Shown in pieces: positions 1 through 9,485 of a DNA stretch of 19,389 nucleotides (position 1 is its first letter; each line of letters starts with the position of its first letter). Made by a program: the position numbers and the translations under genes. The notes beneath the pieces were generated by a model, which was given only the letters and a program-made list of their open reading frames with translations, was not told the DNA's origin and ran no database searches. Source of the stretch: Ectocarpus siliculosus (lineage: Eukaryota; Sar; Phaeophyceae; Ectocarpales; Ectocarpaceae); NCBI GenBank assembly GCA_000310025.1, contig FN649728.1, forward strand, positions 6,471,959-6,491,347. Direction: 5' to 3'.

Positions 1-16
1 CCCCCCCCCCCCCCCC
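1..16. repeat. Poly-C run at window start
   Basis: Sixteen consecutive C residues open the window. A matching homopolymer of 27 G closes it near 19349-19375. It may be a true low-complexity tract or an assembly-edge artefact; the sequence alone does not decide. Confidence 0.9.
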
Positions 17-17
17 A

Positions 18-175
18 ATCGATGTCGGGAGGGACGTGCCGCATCGCACTCCGATCCAGTCCGGTTTTTGACGTTCGACAACCCTCGCCCCCTCTATCGA
101 CGTCGTGAGTGACGTACCGCGTCACACCCGATTCTGCTTTTGACGTTCGTCACCAACCCCCACTTTTTTTTTTTT
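18..175. repeat. Diverged two-copy tandem repeat, ~78 bp unit
   Basis: The stretch beginning ATCGATGTCG at 18 recurs as ATCGACGTCG at 96. The later block TTTTGACGTTCG occurs near 66 and again near 138. The period is about 78 bp with many substitutions. It lies in what is probably an intron of the kinase gene, just before a poly-T stretch that could serve as an acceptor tract. Confidence 0.65.
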
Positions 176-260
176 TTCGCTTCTCTATCAAGGCCAAGAC
201 CGGAACCGCGGTTAGCTCCGCCGGAATCGGCGGTTTCGTGCGCCATAAAGAGGCGTTTAG

Positions 261-822
261 ACGGCGGTCTGGACTCGGAGGTCGGCGGGAAGCGGGGCCG
301 CGACATCTACTTCATGGGCATCATCGACATCTTGCAGGCGCGCGCTTCAGCAAAAACGTGTCTGCTGCCGTTCTTTTTGGTGCTCGTCACGTGTTTCTCT
401 TTGTCCCGTGTGCCTCTTTCCATGTAAACGTCTGCTACCCTAGAACCAAAAATATGGCGTATTTCTTCTTCCTTAACCAACGTTTGAAAACCCGAAGAAA
501 ACCTATGCGCTTATGTATGTAGCGTTGGGTACGACAACACCCGAGGTCTTTGTCCTCGACTTTGGATTCTCCTCTGAAGTTCTTTCACACATCCCCACGC
601 GTTTTTCCGTCCGGCTTATCTAATCATCCGCCTCTCACCCGCACTTTTTCTTTTTCTTTTTCTTTTTCATTTCCTCAAAACATCAAGCAGGAGTACAACG
701 CGCGGAAGCACGGCGAGACTTTCCTCAAGTCGCTGGCGCACGACCGAGCGGAAATTTCCTGCGTCGACCCCGCGACGTACTGTCAGCGATTCAACGACTT
801 CCTCGAGCGACACACGGATTAG
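261..822 (+). CDS. Phosphatidylinositol phosphate kinase, C-terminal end (5'-truncated)
   Basis: Two exons encode the end of a PIPK catalytic domain, which phosphorylates phosphoinositides at membranes. The first, about 261-337, encodes DGGLDSE followed by DIYFMGIIDILQ, matching the conserved PIPK block around the GIIDILQ motif. The second, 691-822, encodes EYNARKHGETFLKSL, then ISCVDPATYCQRFNDFLE and a TAG stop, as in the family's last 40 residues. Joining LQ directly to EYN reproduces the family spacing. This requires a GC donor at 338 and the CAG acceptor at 688-690. The pyrimidine tract at 644-675 fits an acceptor. The left edge is uncertain: TTTAG at 256-260 is my preferred acceptor, but one near 187 is possible. 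The rest of the gene lies outside the window. PIP4K, PIP5K or a GPCR-PIPK fusion cannot be told apart from this tail. Confidence 0.85.
338..690 (+). other. Probable GC-AG intron in the PIPK gene
   Basis: The coding sequence must leave the frame after the LQ codons at 337, because the next family-conserved residues (EYNARK) start at 691. The bases at 338-339 are GC, the first downstream GT is at 358, and using it would insert seven extra residues. The 3' end has a long CTTTTT-repeat pyrimidine tract and AG at 689-690. Phase 0. Confidence 0.6.
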
Positions 823-1471
823 ATGTTTACCATATCATTTTTTTTTTTTTATCACCATGAAATAGTTCAACTGTTTAGGTATTCCTTGTTGTCAGTGTTG
901 TCTTTCCAACGAGTAGCAGCAAGCAAGCAGGGTGTGTGCAATATCCAGAGATGATGATTCTGTGTGTGAATTACTTGTATCGTTTTGTGTGTGTGTGATT
1001 TGCGTTCTTTATAAAAACATGATACTGCTGCTGTACCTGTCTGTGGTAGCTCTGCTTGTTGTTTTGCTTTGCGGAGAGAGCGAGCGAGAGAGAAAGAGAG
1101 CGGCGGTTTTGGTGCGATCCTTTTGTCTTTCACGAGAGGAAATGGTTACCCCTCCAGGCGTTTTGTACTTGATGGGGTCTCCGCAGATTGCGTTGTTTGC
1201 AATGCGTCACCACCAACGTTCTCGATATAGACGGGGGGCATTGATGTAGTGGATGGATAGAACTATGTATTTTTCTTTTTAACACGCTCCTGCTTTTTGT
1301 GTTGGGCACGTTTTTTGCGACGTATTCCTCCAGCCCGCTCATGAAGTTTCGCACAACATGAGCTCCAGCCCGACAAGAGGCGAAGGTCTATATAGCACGC
1401 ATCTTGAACCTCGTGCGTCTTGCTTGGAGGGCCGACGCTGATGTGTGTGCCGGCGGGCGTTGATATGGCGC

Positions 1472-1485
1472 CACGTACGTACGTG
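1472..1485. repeat. 14-bp perfect palindrome
   Basis: CACGTACGTACGTG is its own reverse complement and contains two CACGTA half-motifs. It could be a bHLH/bZIP-type binding site or chance. Its position, 1.8 kb upstream of smpB, gives it no clear owner. Confidence 0.5.
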
Positions 1486-1520
1486 CCGGTTCTTCTTTGG
1501 AGGGGGTAGTAGTAGGGTGT

Positions 1521-1543
1521 GGTGATGGTGATGGTGATGGTGG
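1521..1543. repeat. GATGGT microsatellite
   Basis: Three to four copies of a GGTGAT hexamer are followed by G/T-rich DNA. On the minus strand it gives a spurious poly-histidine frame. Confidence 0.8.
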
Positions 1544-1837
1544 TTGAGGTTGTGGGTGGTGTTCTCACTCCAATAGGTCAGCTCGTTTTCAAACAATTCC
1601 TTCCGATTCTTTGGGGACGTTCTGGACACAGAAGCACGAAAAAACACCAAGCTGAGCTATTTTTTGTTCCCCCATGATGAGTCAGTCCTAGGCGGGAGAG
1701 GAGAAGGAGGACGAGGTGTGTGTAGATAACGCGTGGAGGTGACTGCGGACGGCGACCGCCACTGTATACGTCCCATTCACCCGGTCGGGGTAGCAATTAG
1801 AGGAGGCGTGATCGAGAGTCCGGGGGCGTTTTAGAAC

Positions 1838-1849
1838 GGGGGGGGGGGG
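1838..1849. repeat. Poly-G run (12)
   Basis: Twelve consecutive G residues lie in intergenic DNA. Confidence 0.9.
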
Positions 1850-3294
1850 TCGAGGGTTGAGCGTGTTATTTTTGTCCTTGGGTGTGCTTCCCGTGTCTTG
1901 TGTCAACTGCACCACAGTTGGCTGGCACGGTTGACCACGCGGCTCATGGATGCTGGGTAGCTTTTTTTTTGTCGGATGGTGCGTTCGAAGCACTGCTGCT
2001 GCGAGAGAGTTGGGTTTTGGAGGGAAGGGGGTGCGTAGTACAGGGCGGCAGGCAATCAATGAATCGCAGAGAACGGTGGTTTCTGTTGTGTCAGAAATTT
2101 CCTCTTTGACATCCCGCGGGGTCTCCTTGACAATATCAGTCATTCAGCTGGCGATGCGCATGTCACCGATGGTCAACGAGCTTTCGCAGCCTGGTACAAA
2201 AGGGGAAGTAAATATTGATGATCCCCAGTCGTTACGATGTGGTGACGATGAAACGCTCGTACGTCTACAGTGTACGACCCCCAAAAACCGGTGTTGTTGC
2301 GTATATACTCTGGAGCTGCTGTGGCAGACCATCTGGCTGTTTACGCGAGAAACCTGAAACCCTATCCCATGATGCGCCTCGCCCTTCGCTTCACAAAGGT
2401 TTCTTGACAATCCACGCTCACGCCAAAGAGAAGAACGCACCCCCCCCCGTATGAGGCAGGAGGTGCTTGCACCAACTACATGTACTGTGGAGCAGGCAGC
2501 CAGATGTTCTCTCTTCTTCCTCTCGAAATAGTCGACACAGATCCCTTTGCCTTTCAAGATCTCTGGCAACCCCATTTGTCACGGTGTACGACGCCCCCCA
2601 CCGCCAACACACCCCTATCTTTCCCACTCTCTCGCTCTCTCTTGTTCTATGTACATGCAATCCTCGAACAAGTCGTGTTGAACCAGGGGAGGATGGACGT
2701 GATGCATTCGTTTGGTCGTGCCCAACAAATCTTGTTCACTACAGGGTCAGTAGGTTCAGTCTCAAAAGGTTGTTGTGTTGTTGTCCTCGCGCTGTTGTTG
2801 TTACAGTATTGATTTGTTGTTGTGGTTGATTGGTTGTGGTTGTCTTCACATTGATAAACCGTTCCCGATTCTGCTCAGCCAGTATCCGTACCAGAGGTCA
2901 TGTCTTGTATCTGATGAGTACTAGGGCAAGAGAGGTGCACAGAGAGGCAGAGAGGGACAGCAAAGCAGTGCACATCTGCCTGCTGTGGAGAAACGGCGCA
3001 ACGGCCCAACCACCGCGGAAAATTCTTCGCCGTTTCAAAAACTGATGCCCCTGTGCCCCGTACATGTACATACAGTCGAACCGCCATCTTGTCTCCACAA
3101 CTCCCTTGGGATAATTGCGCCGCGTTGACATGTGCGAGCGCGCGAGCTGTTGCTGAATCATCTGCTCCGCCTTCTCCTTCTCTCTTAGCGCTACCAGTAC
3201 TCTACTCCAAGCGTCGTCACTCTTATTGCTGCTGCAACGAAGAGCTCTCGTGGGCCCTGTTTGGGCAGTCTGTCGGTGTGGCGACACAAAAACA

Positions 3295-6200
3295 ATGCGA
3301 GGTGTGTCGACAAGAGCCCTTTCTACAACCCTTGGAATCCTCGCCCTCTTCGTGTCCGCACGGCAGCAGGCCTACTGCATGCGGTGTCGTAGCACCACCG
3401 CTACAAGCGGGAGGGGGTCGTTACAGCACAGAGGGGAGCAAAGCCATCAACGCTTGACACCAACGCAGTTAGCGGTCAGAAATACGTGTCCTGGCGGGGC
3501 AACTGCATGGCTTGTCGGCCCCGGCATTGCCCCTGCGAGAGAAGCAGCAGCAGCGGGAACGGTAGCAGCAACGGTACCGTTTGCTGGCGGAGCTCTACGG
3601 ATGATGGCGGAGAGCGGTGCTCCTCCGGCGAAGAAGGGGAAAGGGAAGGGGCCGTACAAAGTGATTGCCACAAACAAGTGAGTGTTACAGTAGCTCCAGC
3701 AACTGGTTGGGTTGAAGTACGTGGTAAGCGGCGAAAGGTAAAGGGAATCCACGTGTTTTTTTTTTTTTTTCTTAATATGACACAACGAATCCATCTCTAT
3801 CAATCTATCAATTGAAATGACGTGAAATATTGACATTTCAGCATTTCAGGGAGTTTTGACGTGACGAGGTTACGCCGCGTTTTTGGAGGCAAACTCTGAC
3901 GGCGAAATTTTTGTGAAAAAGCGTCAAAACTTAAACCGACGCGAAGAGATTGATAATTCAAATATCGCCAGACTGTGGCTCACACACGCTTGCTCTGTGC
4001 TCTGTTACCATCACCAAATCACGAAAGGAGCGCGGTCAGCAGCGCACATATTGGCCATGCCTACTGATTGCTCCTAGCGGTCCTGCACACACACGTCTCG
4101 GCAGTTCTCACGGCGGCCCAGTGGCCGGGCTCGCGTGTTCGGCTCGCGCGTTCGGTAGATGAGCCATCGCAATTGCGCACGGGCTTTCAGCAGCAAAAAG
4201 GGGCATCGGCAGTAATCAGGGGAGTCCCGCCCTCGAAGGGAGCACATATAGAGGATTAAGGGAGGGTACACGGACTTGGCCAGTCAGTAGGTGCATTTCG
4301 CCCGCCCGCTCACGGGGTTCGATGCTCTGCTGCCGCAGTGACATCGGTACACAGCAGTACAGCGAGCAGCTGCCTCACTCATCAGCAACGGCAGTTTGAC
4401 GCCTGGGAAGTCGCCGCGGCAAAAGAGGGAAGGTCGGCGGGATGAGGCGGAGGGGTACACCTAGTCTCCTGGGAGCCTGGGAGTGTGAGTCTTCGCTTCA
4501 GCATGTCGACCCTGGGTGGCATCCCGAACCAACCCGGGGTCGCGAACATGACCGACGTTAACGCGTCAACTCTACACCACCAATTTTTTTTTCCCCTCCC
4601 ACGTGCCAACGGGCCCACGCGGTGCGAATTTTTTCCCGTCAAAACCCTCAACCGTTACTTTATGTTGGCGTCAATCCTCAAGGGTCAAAAATGCGCGTCA
4701 ATCCATAGTGGATACCCTATATTGTACGTTCAAGTATCTACAGCAGTACAGCATGTATGCATATAGGAGTTGCTGTTGTACCTTTCACGTTGAGAACCCA
4801 GAGTCACGCCGCATAAAAAACAAGAACTTTCGCTGACTCAATGGATTCATTGCTAATCTATGTTAGACTTTCTTCGGTAGAGATGGATTCGTTGGGTCAT
4901 ACTGATGAAATAAATAAAATTTACTCGTCGGTTTGCATACATACTGCTGCTGTAGTACCTTTTGAGAAATAATGAAATAATGGTTTTGTGGAGGTCAGGA
5001 TATGGAGATTCAGGGAGCACAGATACACGTACATAAAGAGTAGGATCTGAGGGAATATGTGATAATAGATTACCGTTCTCCGAGGGTCCACGACTCTTAC
5101 GATTCCCAACGGCTGCGAAGAGTTGATGAATCTTTAGGCGAATGGGAAATGGGTCCACGAAGGCTCGCCCACTCTCCACACCACCCTAGCTTGACTGAGT
5201 TCGCTCGGTCACGCTTGTCATTCCTCGCCACATTGTACCAAAAGCAAACAGCCAACCTCCGGTGGCAGGACATAGCCACCACACTCCCGGACTCTCTGCT
5301 CACCCAGAGTAGAGGACTCCATATTTTGCAAGACTCCTTTGCTGCTTCAAGTGCAGACACTCTGGAGCGTGAACCTCAATGCTTCACAGGAAAGCAAGGC
5401 GCAACTACGAGATACTTGAGAAGTTTGTGGCGGGGATAGAGCTTGTGGGCTCGGAGGTCAAGTCTTGCCGCATGTCCAAGATCAACATGGATGAAGGCTT
5501 CGCACAAGTGGGTACAATAATCACGGCGACGGTAGCGACCCCGAGCACCCCAGAAGTTACCGGATCACCCGCCCGTGATACACATGGTCACAGTGCCGAA
5601 AAGGATGGATTGGGAAATATCTCGTTGAGGGCTCTCCTTGTACGTTTCGGCCATGTCTCTCTCACCCTCTTGGTTGACATTTGTGTGGAGTGTGGAGCAA
5701 TCGGTTTTAAAAACATCGCACACCCGTACGTTCTCGCCCATATGTTTACCTCTATTGGTCAAGTTTCATCCTGCTTGGTTCTGTCATTGGATCGTGTTGA
5801 ACATGCCGATTCGACACGTACCCGTACACGCCCACCAGTCTCTCCTTTCAGAGGCACCGTGGACTATAACACGTCCTTGGTTCGTTTATTGCCGTTAAGC
5901 CTGACCATATTCGAAGGCCGGCCAGCTAGCTAACGCGGGCGTTGCTAGTTGTTGCAGCCAACCAACACACACTGTTGGCCCCTGTGTGACTACTCGCGTG
6001 AAACTGCTCAATGTCGCTCCACATGCATCCCCCTCGGACCCTATGTTGACTACTCGAATGAAGCTGTAGCTCCACATGCATGCACCCCACTCAGAGGCCT
6101 GAAAGGGATGTTGCAGCAATTAGTATGTTTGGCGCGGACGCTTCGTCGCCAGCAGCAGTGTGTCGGATGTCTTCCACCAATCTTGATGGAAATGGCACCG

Positions 6201-8216
6201 GTATGTGCACTCGTCTCCCCTTTGATCGTCGATTGCTGCTCCTTGATCGTCCAGCTTGACTTCACTGAAGCACAAATTCCCCCTCCAAAATCTGAAGATT
6301 AAAACCATGCCCCTCCTTTTCCCTCCCCTGTTGTTTCCGTGTGGAACTGGTCTACCTTCCAAGGCTAAGAAGGGGCAGTGCTTCTTGCACGGTATTCACA
6401 TCGCTGAGTGCGGTGTGTCGAACCGCTTCTACCAGCACGAGCCCCGGAGACCGAGACGACTCCTCCTCCACAAGGCGAGATGAACACGACAGTCGGGAGA
6501 ATTCATAGAAAATTCCATCGAGAGATAAATTCAGGAACAAATATCTATTAATAGAACTAGAAACCTCTCCCCCTCATCGATGAATATTATGGCTCTAAAG
6601 AATTGTTCAAGATAACTCTCTCACATCGTTGACCTGCTCCCTATAATGAACATCACTGTCCGCGGGTTGCCTATGCTACCCTCGTCATTCCGTTCTAAGA
6701 TTTCTTCACACCTGGTTGGTCAGTTGGTTTGCCGTGTTTTTTCTTTACTTTCTTTTCGAGATTCTCGTCTTGCACACCACCTCCAACGTTGAGATGACCT
6801 CGAGCTTACCTTTGGCTATGGAGCACTCGAGGGTAAAAGGTGACCTTACCTCCACGGGACCGTCAACGCTTGGCCCTTCACTCCCGGTCTTTTTTTTTTT
6901 CGTTCGTCATCACGATGCTTGTATTTTGGCTTCCGATCTATCGGAATCTCAGCGTGAGATTAAGAAGCTCGAAGACAAGGTGGCGCAGAAGGGCATGACC
7001 GTCGTTCCTCTCAAGATCTTCTTCGACGATAACAACAGGTGAGGCAGAAAAACAAAGGTTGAAATCGCCTCGGTGTCTGTGTGTACCTTTCTTTTAACTA
7101 GCGTCGACCGCGCTAACCGGCCGACCAATGAAAAGACGTCAGTCTCGAAGCGGGGCAATAAACGCAAACGAATACGCTTTCTAGTCCGCGGACTCCCCCG
7201 GCTGGAGAGTCGCACCACGAGGTTGCACGACAGGGTAGTCTTGGATTGTGTCTCTTTATGTATCATCCCATTCATCCTGAACATCGATATTTACACTGTT
7301 TGGGCATACCAACCTGGGTGGCACAGGAAGGTAAACACGGGAGTGTTTGCAAACACAGCAACACAGGAGTGTTTGCCCAACACAGCAACGCAGGGGAGTC
7401 TTCGCAACCCAGGATTTTTTTTTTTGTGTTTGTGGTTGATGTCTTTGCATATTCCTTTGCGATGCTTTTCAAGTTTATCGGGACAAAGGACCCAGCCATT
7501 TTTTTTCGAAGTCGAATCGTGAGATGTATTTCCCGACTTTATTCATGGAACGAGAAAGTCCACAATCCCTCGTTCCGTGCTGTATGTACAAACGTATGGC
7601 AGCAGGATTAGGACGACCTTGAAGGGCCAATGTTTGACCTGGAAGGCATAACACTGTACGCGCTTGAGACGCATAAAACTGACCTATATCTTTGGGTCGC
7701 CACTGACCACTCTAGCTCACGGATCAGTTACCGCAAACGCTTCCCTCCCGGAAGACCCCGCCTACCTTTGACCCACCACACACCCCACTTCCCCGTTGAT
7801 CTCCGCCGCCGACCCCCCTTCGTTTGGTTGATTTTCCTGGAAGCATGATGCGGGACGTTTATTCTCAGGAATAAAAACCCCGTTGTCACGTCCGATCGGA
7901 ATGACTGGTGGTCAATGATATCCGAAACCGTGTGTGGTCGTCAACGATGGATACTATAGTTCTATACTGGTACGGCGTAAGGAGTATCTGCTCAACGATG
8001 AATGAAGTAGCTCAATGTAGCAAAGCGAAGTAGTGCATCTATTCTAAGCCCGACTCTACCCACCACTCGCTTTACGGAATATTGACCCCTTTTGTGGTCA
8101 GGTTGAAGGTGGAGATAGGGCTAGCCCTAGGGAAGAACGTTCGGGATAAGAGAGAAGACATCAAGGCCCGAGACGCCAAGCGAGACATTCAGCGAATATC
8201 GAAGAACGCCTACTAG
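3295..8216 (+). CDS. smpB: SmpB, tmRNA-binding protein, probably plastid-targeted
   Basis: SmpB binds tmRNA and places it in the A site of stalled ribosomes for trans-translation. Exons: 3295-3677, 5390-5507, 6364-6474, 6953-7038, 8102-8216 (813 nt, 270 aa plus TAG). All junction phases agree. Residues 128-138 read KKARRNYEILE, then AGIEL and GSEVKS (142-153). Residues 187-204 give NRFYQHEPRRPRRLLLHK, and 205-228 REIKKL to KGMTVVPLKIFF. The C-terminal tail 234-270 (KVEIGLALGK, DKREDIK, basic end) is intact, as needed for activity in bacterial SmpB. Residues 1-26 look like a signal peptide (hydrophobic TLGILALFV), with Y27 after a possible A26 cleavage site. A Ser/Thr/Arg/Ala-rich transit-like stretch follows to about residue 110. 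This fits bipartite import into a secondary plastid, whose genome carries tmRNA in many heterokonts. An in-frame ATG at 3226 would add 23 residues, but the 3295 start puts the hydrophobic segment near the N-terminus. SmpB identity is near certain; plastid location is inferred. Confidence 0.93.
3756..3801 (-). mobile_element. Retroposon-like 3' tail, copy 1
   Basis: Fifteen T residues (3756-3770) are followed by CTTAATATGACACAACGAAT and CCATCTCTATC. On the minus strand this reads GAGATGGATTCGTTGTGTCA, then TATTAAG and poly(A). The same block recurs near 4880 (+), 14491 (-) and 17212 (-). A conserved end beside an A-rich tract suggests the 3' terminus of a SINE or LINE. The 5' extent is not visible. 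Confidence 0.65.
4837..4921 (+). mobile_element. Retroposon-like 3' tail, copy 2
   Basis: The block AGAGATGGATTCGTTGGGTC at 4879-4898 lies on the plus strand. It is followed by ATACTGATGAAATAAATAAA, an A-rich tail with interruptions. Homology to the 14.5-kb copy extends upstream: both carry a related ATGGATTCATTGCTAAT segment (here 4841-4857) and an AGACTTTCTT-like spacer. It is the longest shared form, about 80 bp, and contains an internal direct repeat of the ATGGATTC motif. Confidence 0.6.
5508..6363 (+). other. smpB intron 2 (856 bp)
   Basis: It opens GTGGGT and ends TTCCAAG, phase 0, between glutamine 167 and alanine 168. Joining the exons keeps the exact SmpB spacing between the NMDEGF and CFLHGIHI segments. 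It contains a 60-bp two-copy tandem repeat. Confidence 0.85.
5988..6113. repeat. 60-bp diverged tandem duplication in smpB intron 2
   Basis: GACTACTCGCGTGAAACTGC at 5988 is repeated as GACTACTCGAATGAAGCTG at 6048. Both units go on to GCTCCACATGCAT and a C-rich CTC(A/G)GA segment. There are two units with small indels. Confidence 0.75.
6475..6952 (+). other. smpB intron 3 with GC donor (478 bp)
   Basis: Exon 3 ends CACAAG and the intron begins GCGAGA. Reading on would give Ala-Arg-stop. The acceptor is AATCTCAG at 6945-6952. Splicing here joins LLLHK to REIKKL, the exact continuity seen in SmpB proteins, so the non-canonical donor is forced by the protein. GCGAGA otherwise resembles the GTGAGT-type donors used nearby. 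Phase 0. Confidence 0.85.
7039..8101 (+). other. smpB intron 4 (1063 bp)
   Basis: It opens GTGAGG and ends GTGGTCAG, phase 2, splitting arginine 233. It joins FFDDNN to RLKVEIGL. It contains a short tandem array at 7333-7405. Confidence 0.88.
7333..7405. repeat. ~27-bp minisatellite in smpB intron 4
   Basis: Nearly three units of an AACACAGCAACRCAGGRGTGT-like sequence run head to tail (starts near 7333, 7351 and 7378), with progressive divergence. Confidence 0.75.
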
Positions 8217-8616
8217 GGGAGTCCGGATTACAGCGAGAGAGCACACACCGGGCGTTGAGCGAATAGTGGCGCTGGAATATATACGTGCGGTTTTTATACG
8301 CTGTCTTGTACTTGGGGAGTGACGGCGGGGTTGCGGGGGGCAAAGTGTGAAAGGCACTCGGTTGACCGGAAAAGGTTAGGTGGGTCGTGTCGAACGTGGC
8401 GTAGAAGGGCGCACCGTCGCACGGCTTTCGAGCTCGGACGCTGGTTGGTTTGGTGTGGACTTCGCGCACGACTACTGTATCGACCGTTGTATGCATTGAG
8501 TTGGCAATGTACGAACAGCATGCGGGCGGTAGATGGAAGCACGCTGTTGTTCATCCTGTTGCGGTCTATTGCTTCTCGTAGAGTTTGCCGAGAGCATCGG
8601 CGACGATGAAGTTCTT

Positions 8617-8640
8617 CAGCAGCAGCAGCAGCAGCAGCAG
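8617..8640. repeat. (CAG)8 microsatellite
   Basis: Eight perfect CAG units. Both strands give homopolymeric residues (Ser or Gln; Leu, Ala or Cys) in shadow frames. Confidence 0.95.
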
Positions 8641-9150
8641 CCACACAGCAGCGCATAAAGCTGACGCGGGAGAAGAGCGAGGCACCCAGGCACTCGGAAT
8701 AGTAATAATAGTTGTTGCGCTCGAACCGGTTCCCTCTTGTAGGGTGTATGGCACCGCCTTGATCGTAACTTCTTGCTTCCTCCCCATGGTAAACGTATCC
8801 CCACCGTTCACCCCCGAACGTTAACAATGACGGAATGGATATCGCCATGGATATACCCGAGGACGACGGACTCGCAAGTGAGGCTGCCGAGTAACTGTGC
8901 TCGGAGGTTTGCCGCCGTCGCTCCACAGCAGTTTCCAATCGTCCCAACCGCCGGTAACGTCCACTACTACGCGGATATTGGCTCTGCTGTGTCCTCCGAG
9001 CCATCTTCTTGCCCCCCCCTCATCTTGGGATCGATCGTGTTGCACGCGGTATCGGCGGCGGGTGTACGAGATCCTTGCCTCTCTCTCTCTCTGCGGCTCC
9101 CGCTGATCATTGAAGTGGGGTCTCCCCGCAACCTCTCAATAACACATTCT

Positions 9151-9194
9151 GCTGTACACCCAGGTGGCTGTTGCTGTACACCCAGGTGGCTGTT
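9151..9194. repeat. 22-bp perfect tandem duplication
   Basis: Two identical copies of GCTGTACACCCAGGTGGCTG plus TT lie head to tail (9151-9172 and 9173-9194). Perfect identity suggests a recent duplication. Confidence 0.95.
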
Positions 9195-9485
9195 GTAACT
9201 GGCGCCCAACCTCCCCCGGGTCAGGTTGGGATGTTGGGATCGACCTTGGACAACATTTAGTCGACGCTGCCAGTCCGCCTCGATTGATTGGACCAACGCC
9301 GCATTCCGTGATGCGGGGCTAGCTGCATACGTCGGCGTACAACCCGACCCTAGGGAGGTTGTGGGGAGGTTGTGCACCAGATAGATAGATACAACCTGCC
9401 TTTTGGCCACCCGTTACTTGTTGGCCTGGCTGGCTGTCCCTCCGGCCTCCTCCCGCCTGGATTAACCCGCCGTTCTTTCTTTCAG

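Larger units (their letters stand above)
823..3294. other. Intergenic region, no recognisable gene
   Basis: This stretch holds the PIPK 3' flank, the smpB upstream region and simple sequence. A T-run lies at 839-850 just after the PIPK stop. A GGTGAT-type microsatellite is at 1521-1543, a 12-base G run at 1838-1849 and GTT-rich DNA at 2768-2840. Open frames such as 1950-2357 (+), 2480-2812 (+) and 1688-2143 (-) overlap each other on both strands and match no family I know. No TATA box was identified upstream of smpB. Confidence 0.5.
3678..5389 (+). other. smpB intron 1 (1712 bp)
   Basis: It opens GTGAGTG and closes CTTCACAG, phase 2, splitting lysine 128. It contains two copies of the poly(A)-tailed repeat family in opposite orientation (3756-3801 and 4837-4921). 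No conserved coding segment was recognised inside it. Confidence 0.85.
8217..9485. other. smpB 3' flank, no secure gene
   Basis: This contains the smpB 3' untranslated region (end not identifiable), an eight-unit CAG repeat and a 22-bp tandem repeat. A minus-strand frame ending at 8566 has a plausible-looking tail (KNFIVADALGKLYEKQ), but a CAG-derived leucine run precedes it and no family is recognised. A plus-strand frame 9199-9384 without an ATG (containing DWTNAAFRDAGLAAYVGVQP) is likewise unassigned. Confidence 0.4.

Noticed and set aside
1339-1650. Minus-strand frame with a poly-histidine stretch
   Set aside because: The histidines come from the GATGGT microsatellite.
4300-4340. GGTTCGAT near 4315 as a tRNA T-loop
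   Set aside because: The flanking bases do not pair into a T stem and no A box or acceptor stem is present.
7039-7060. Micro-intron joining smpB exon 4 to GTTGAAATCGCC near 7058
   Set aside because: The VEIA reading is tempting because SmpB has KVEIA there, but the intron would be 19 nt and the sequence then diverges. The exon at 8102 matches the family fully to the stop.
7333-7405. CRISPR-like repeat array
   Set aside because: The units are contiguous with no spacers, in a eukaryotic intron; it is a minisatellite.
8294-9004. 236-codon minus-strand frame downstream of smpB
   Set aside because: It is Arg/Ser/Ala-rich and includes the antisense (CAG)8. A competing frame on the same strand ending at 8566 looks no worse, and neither has homology I recognise.
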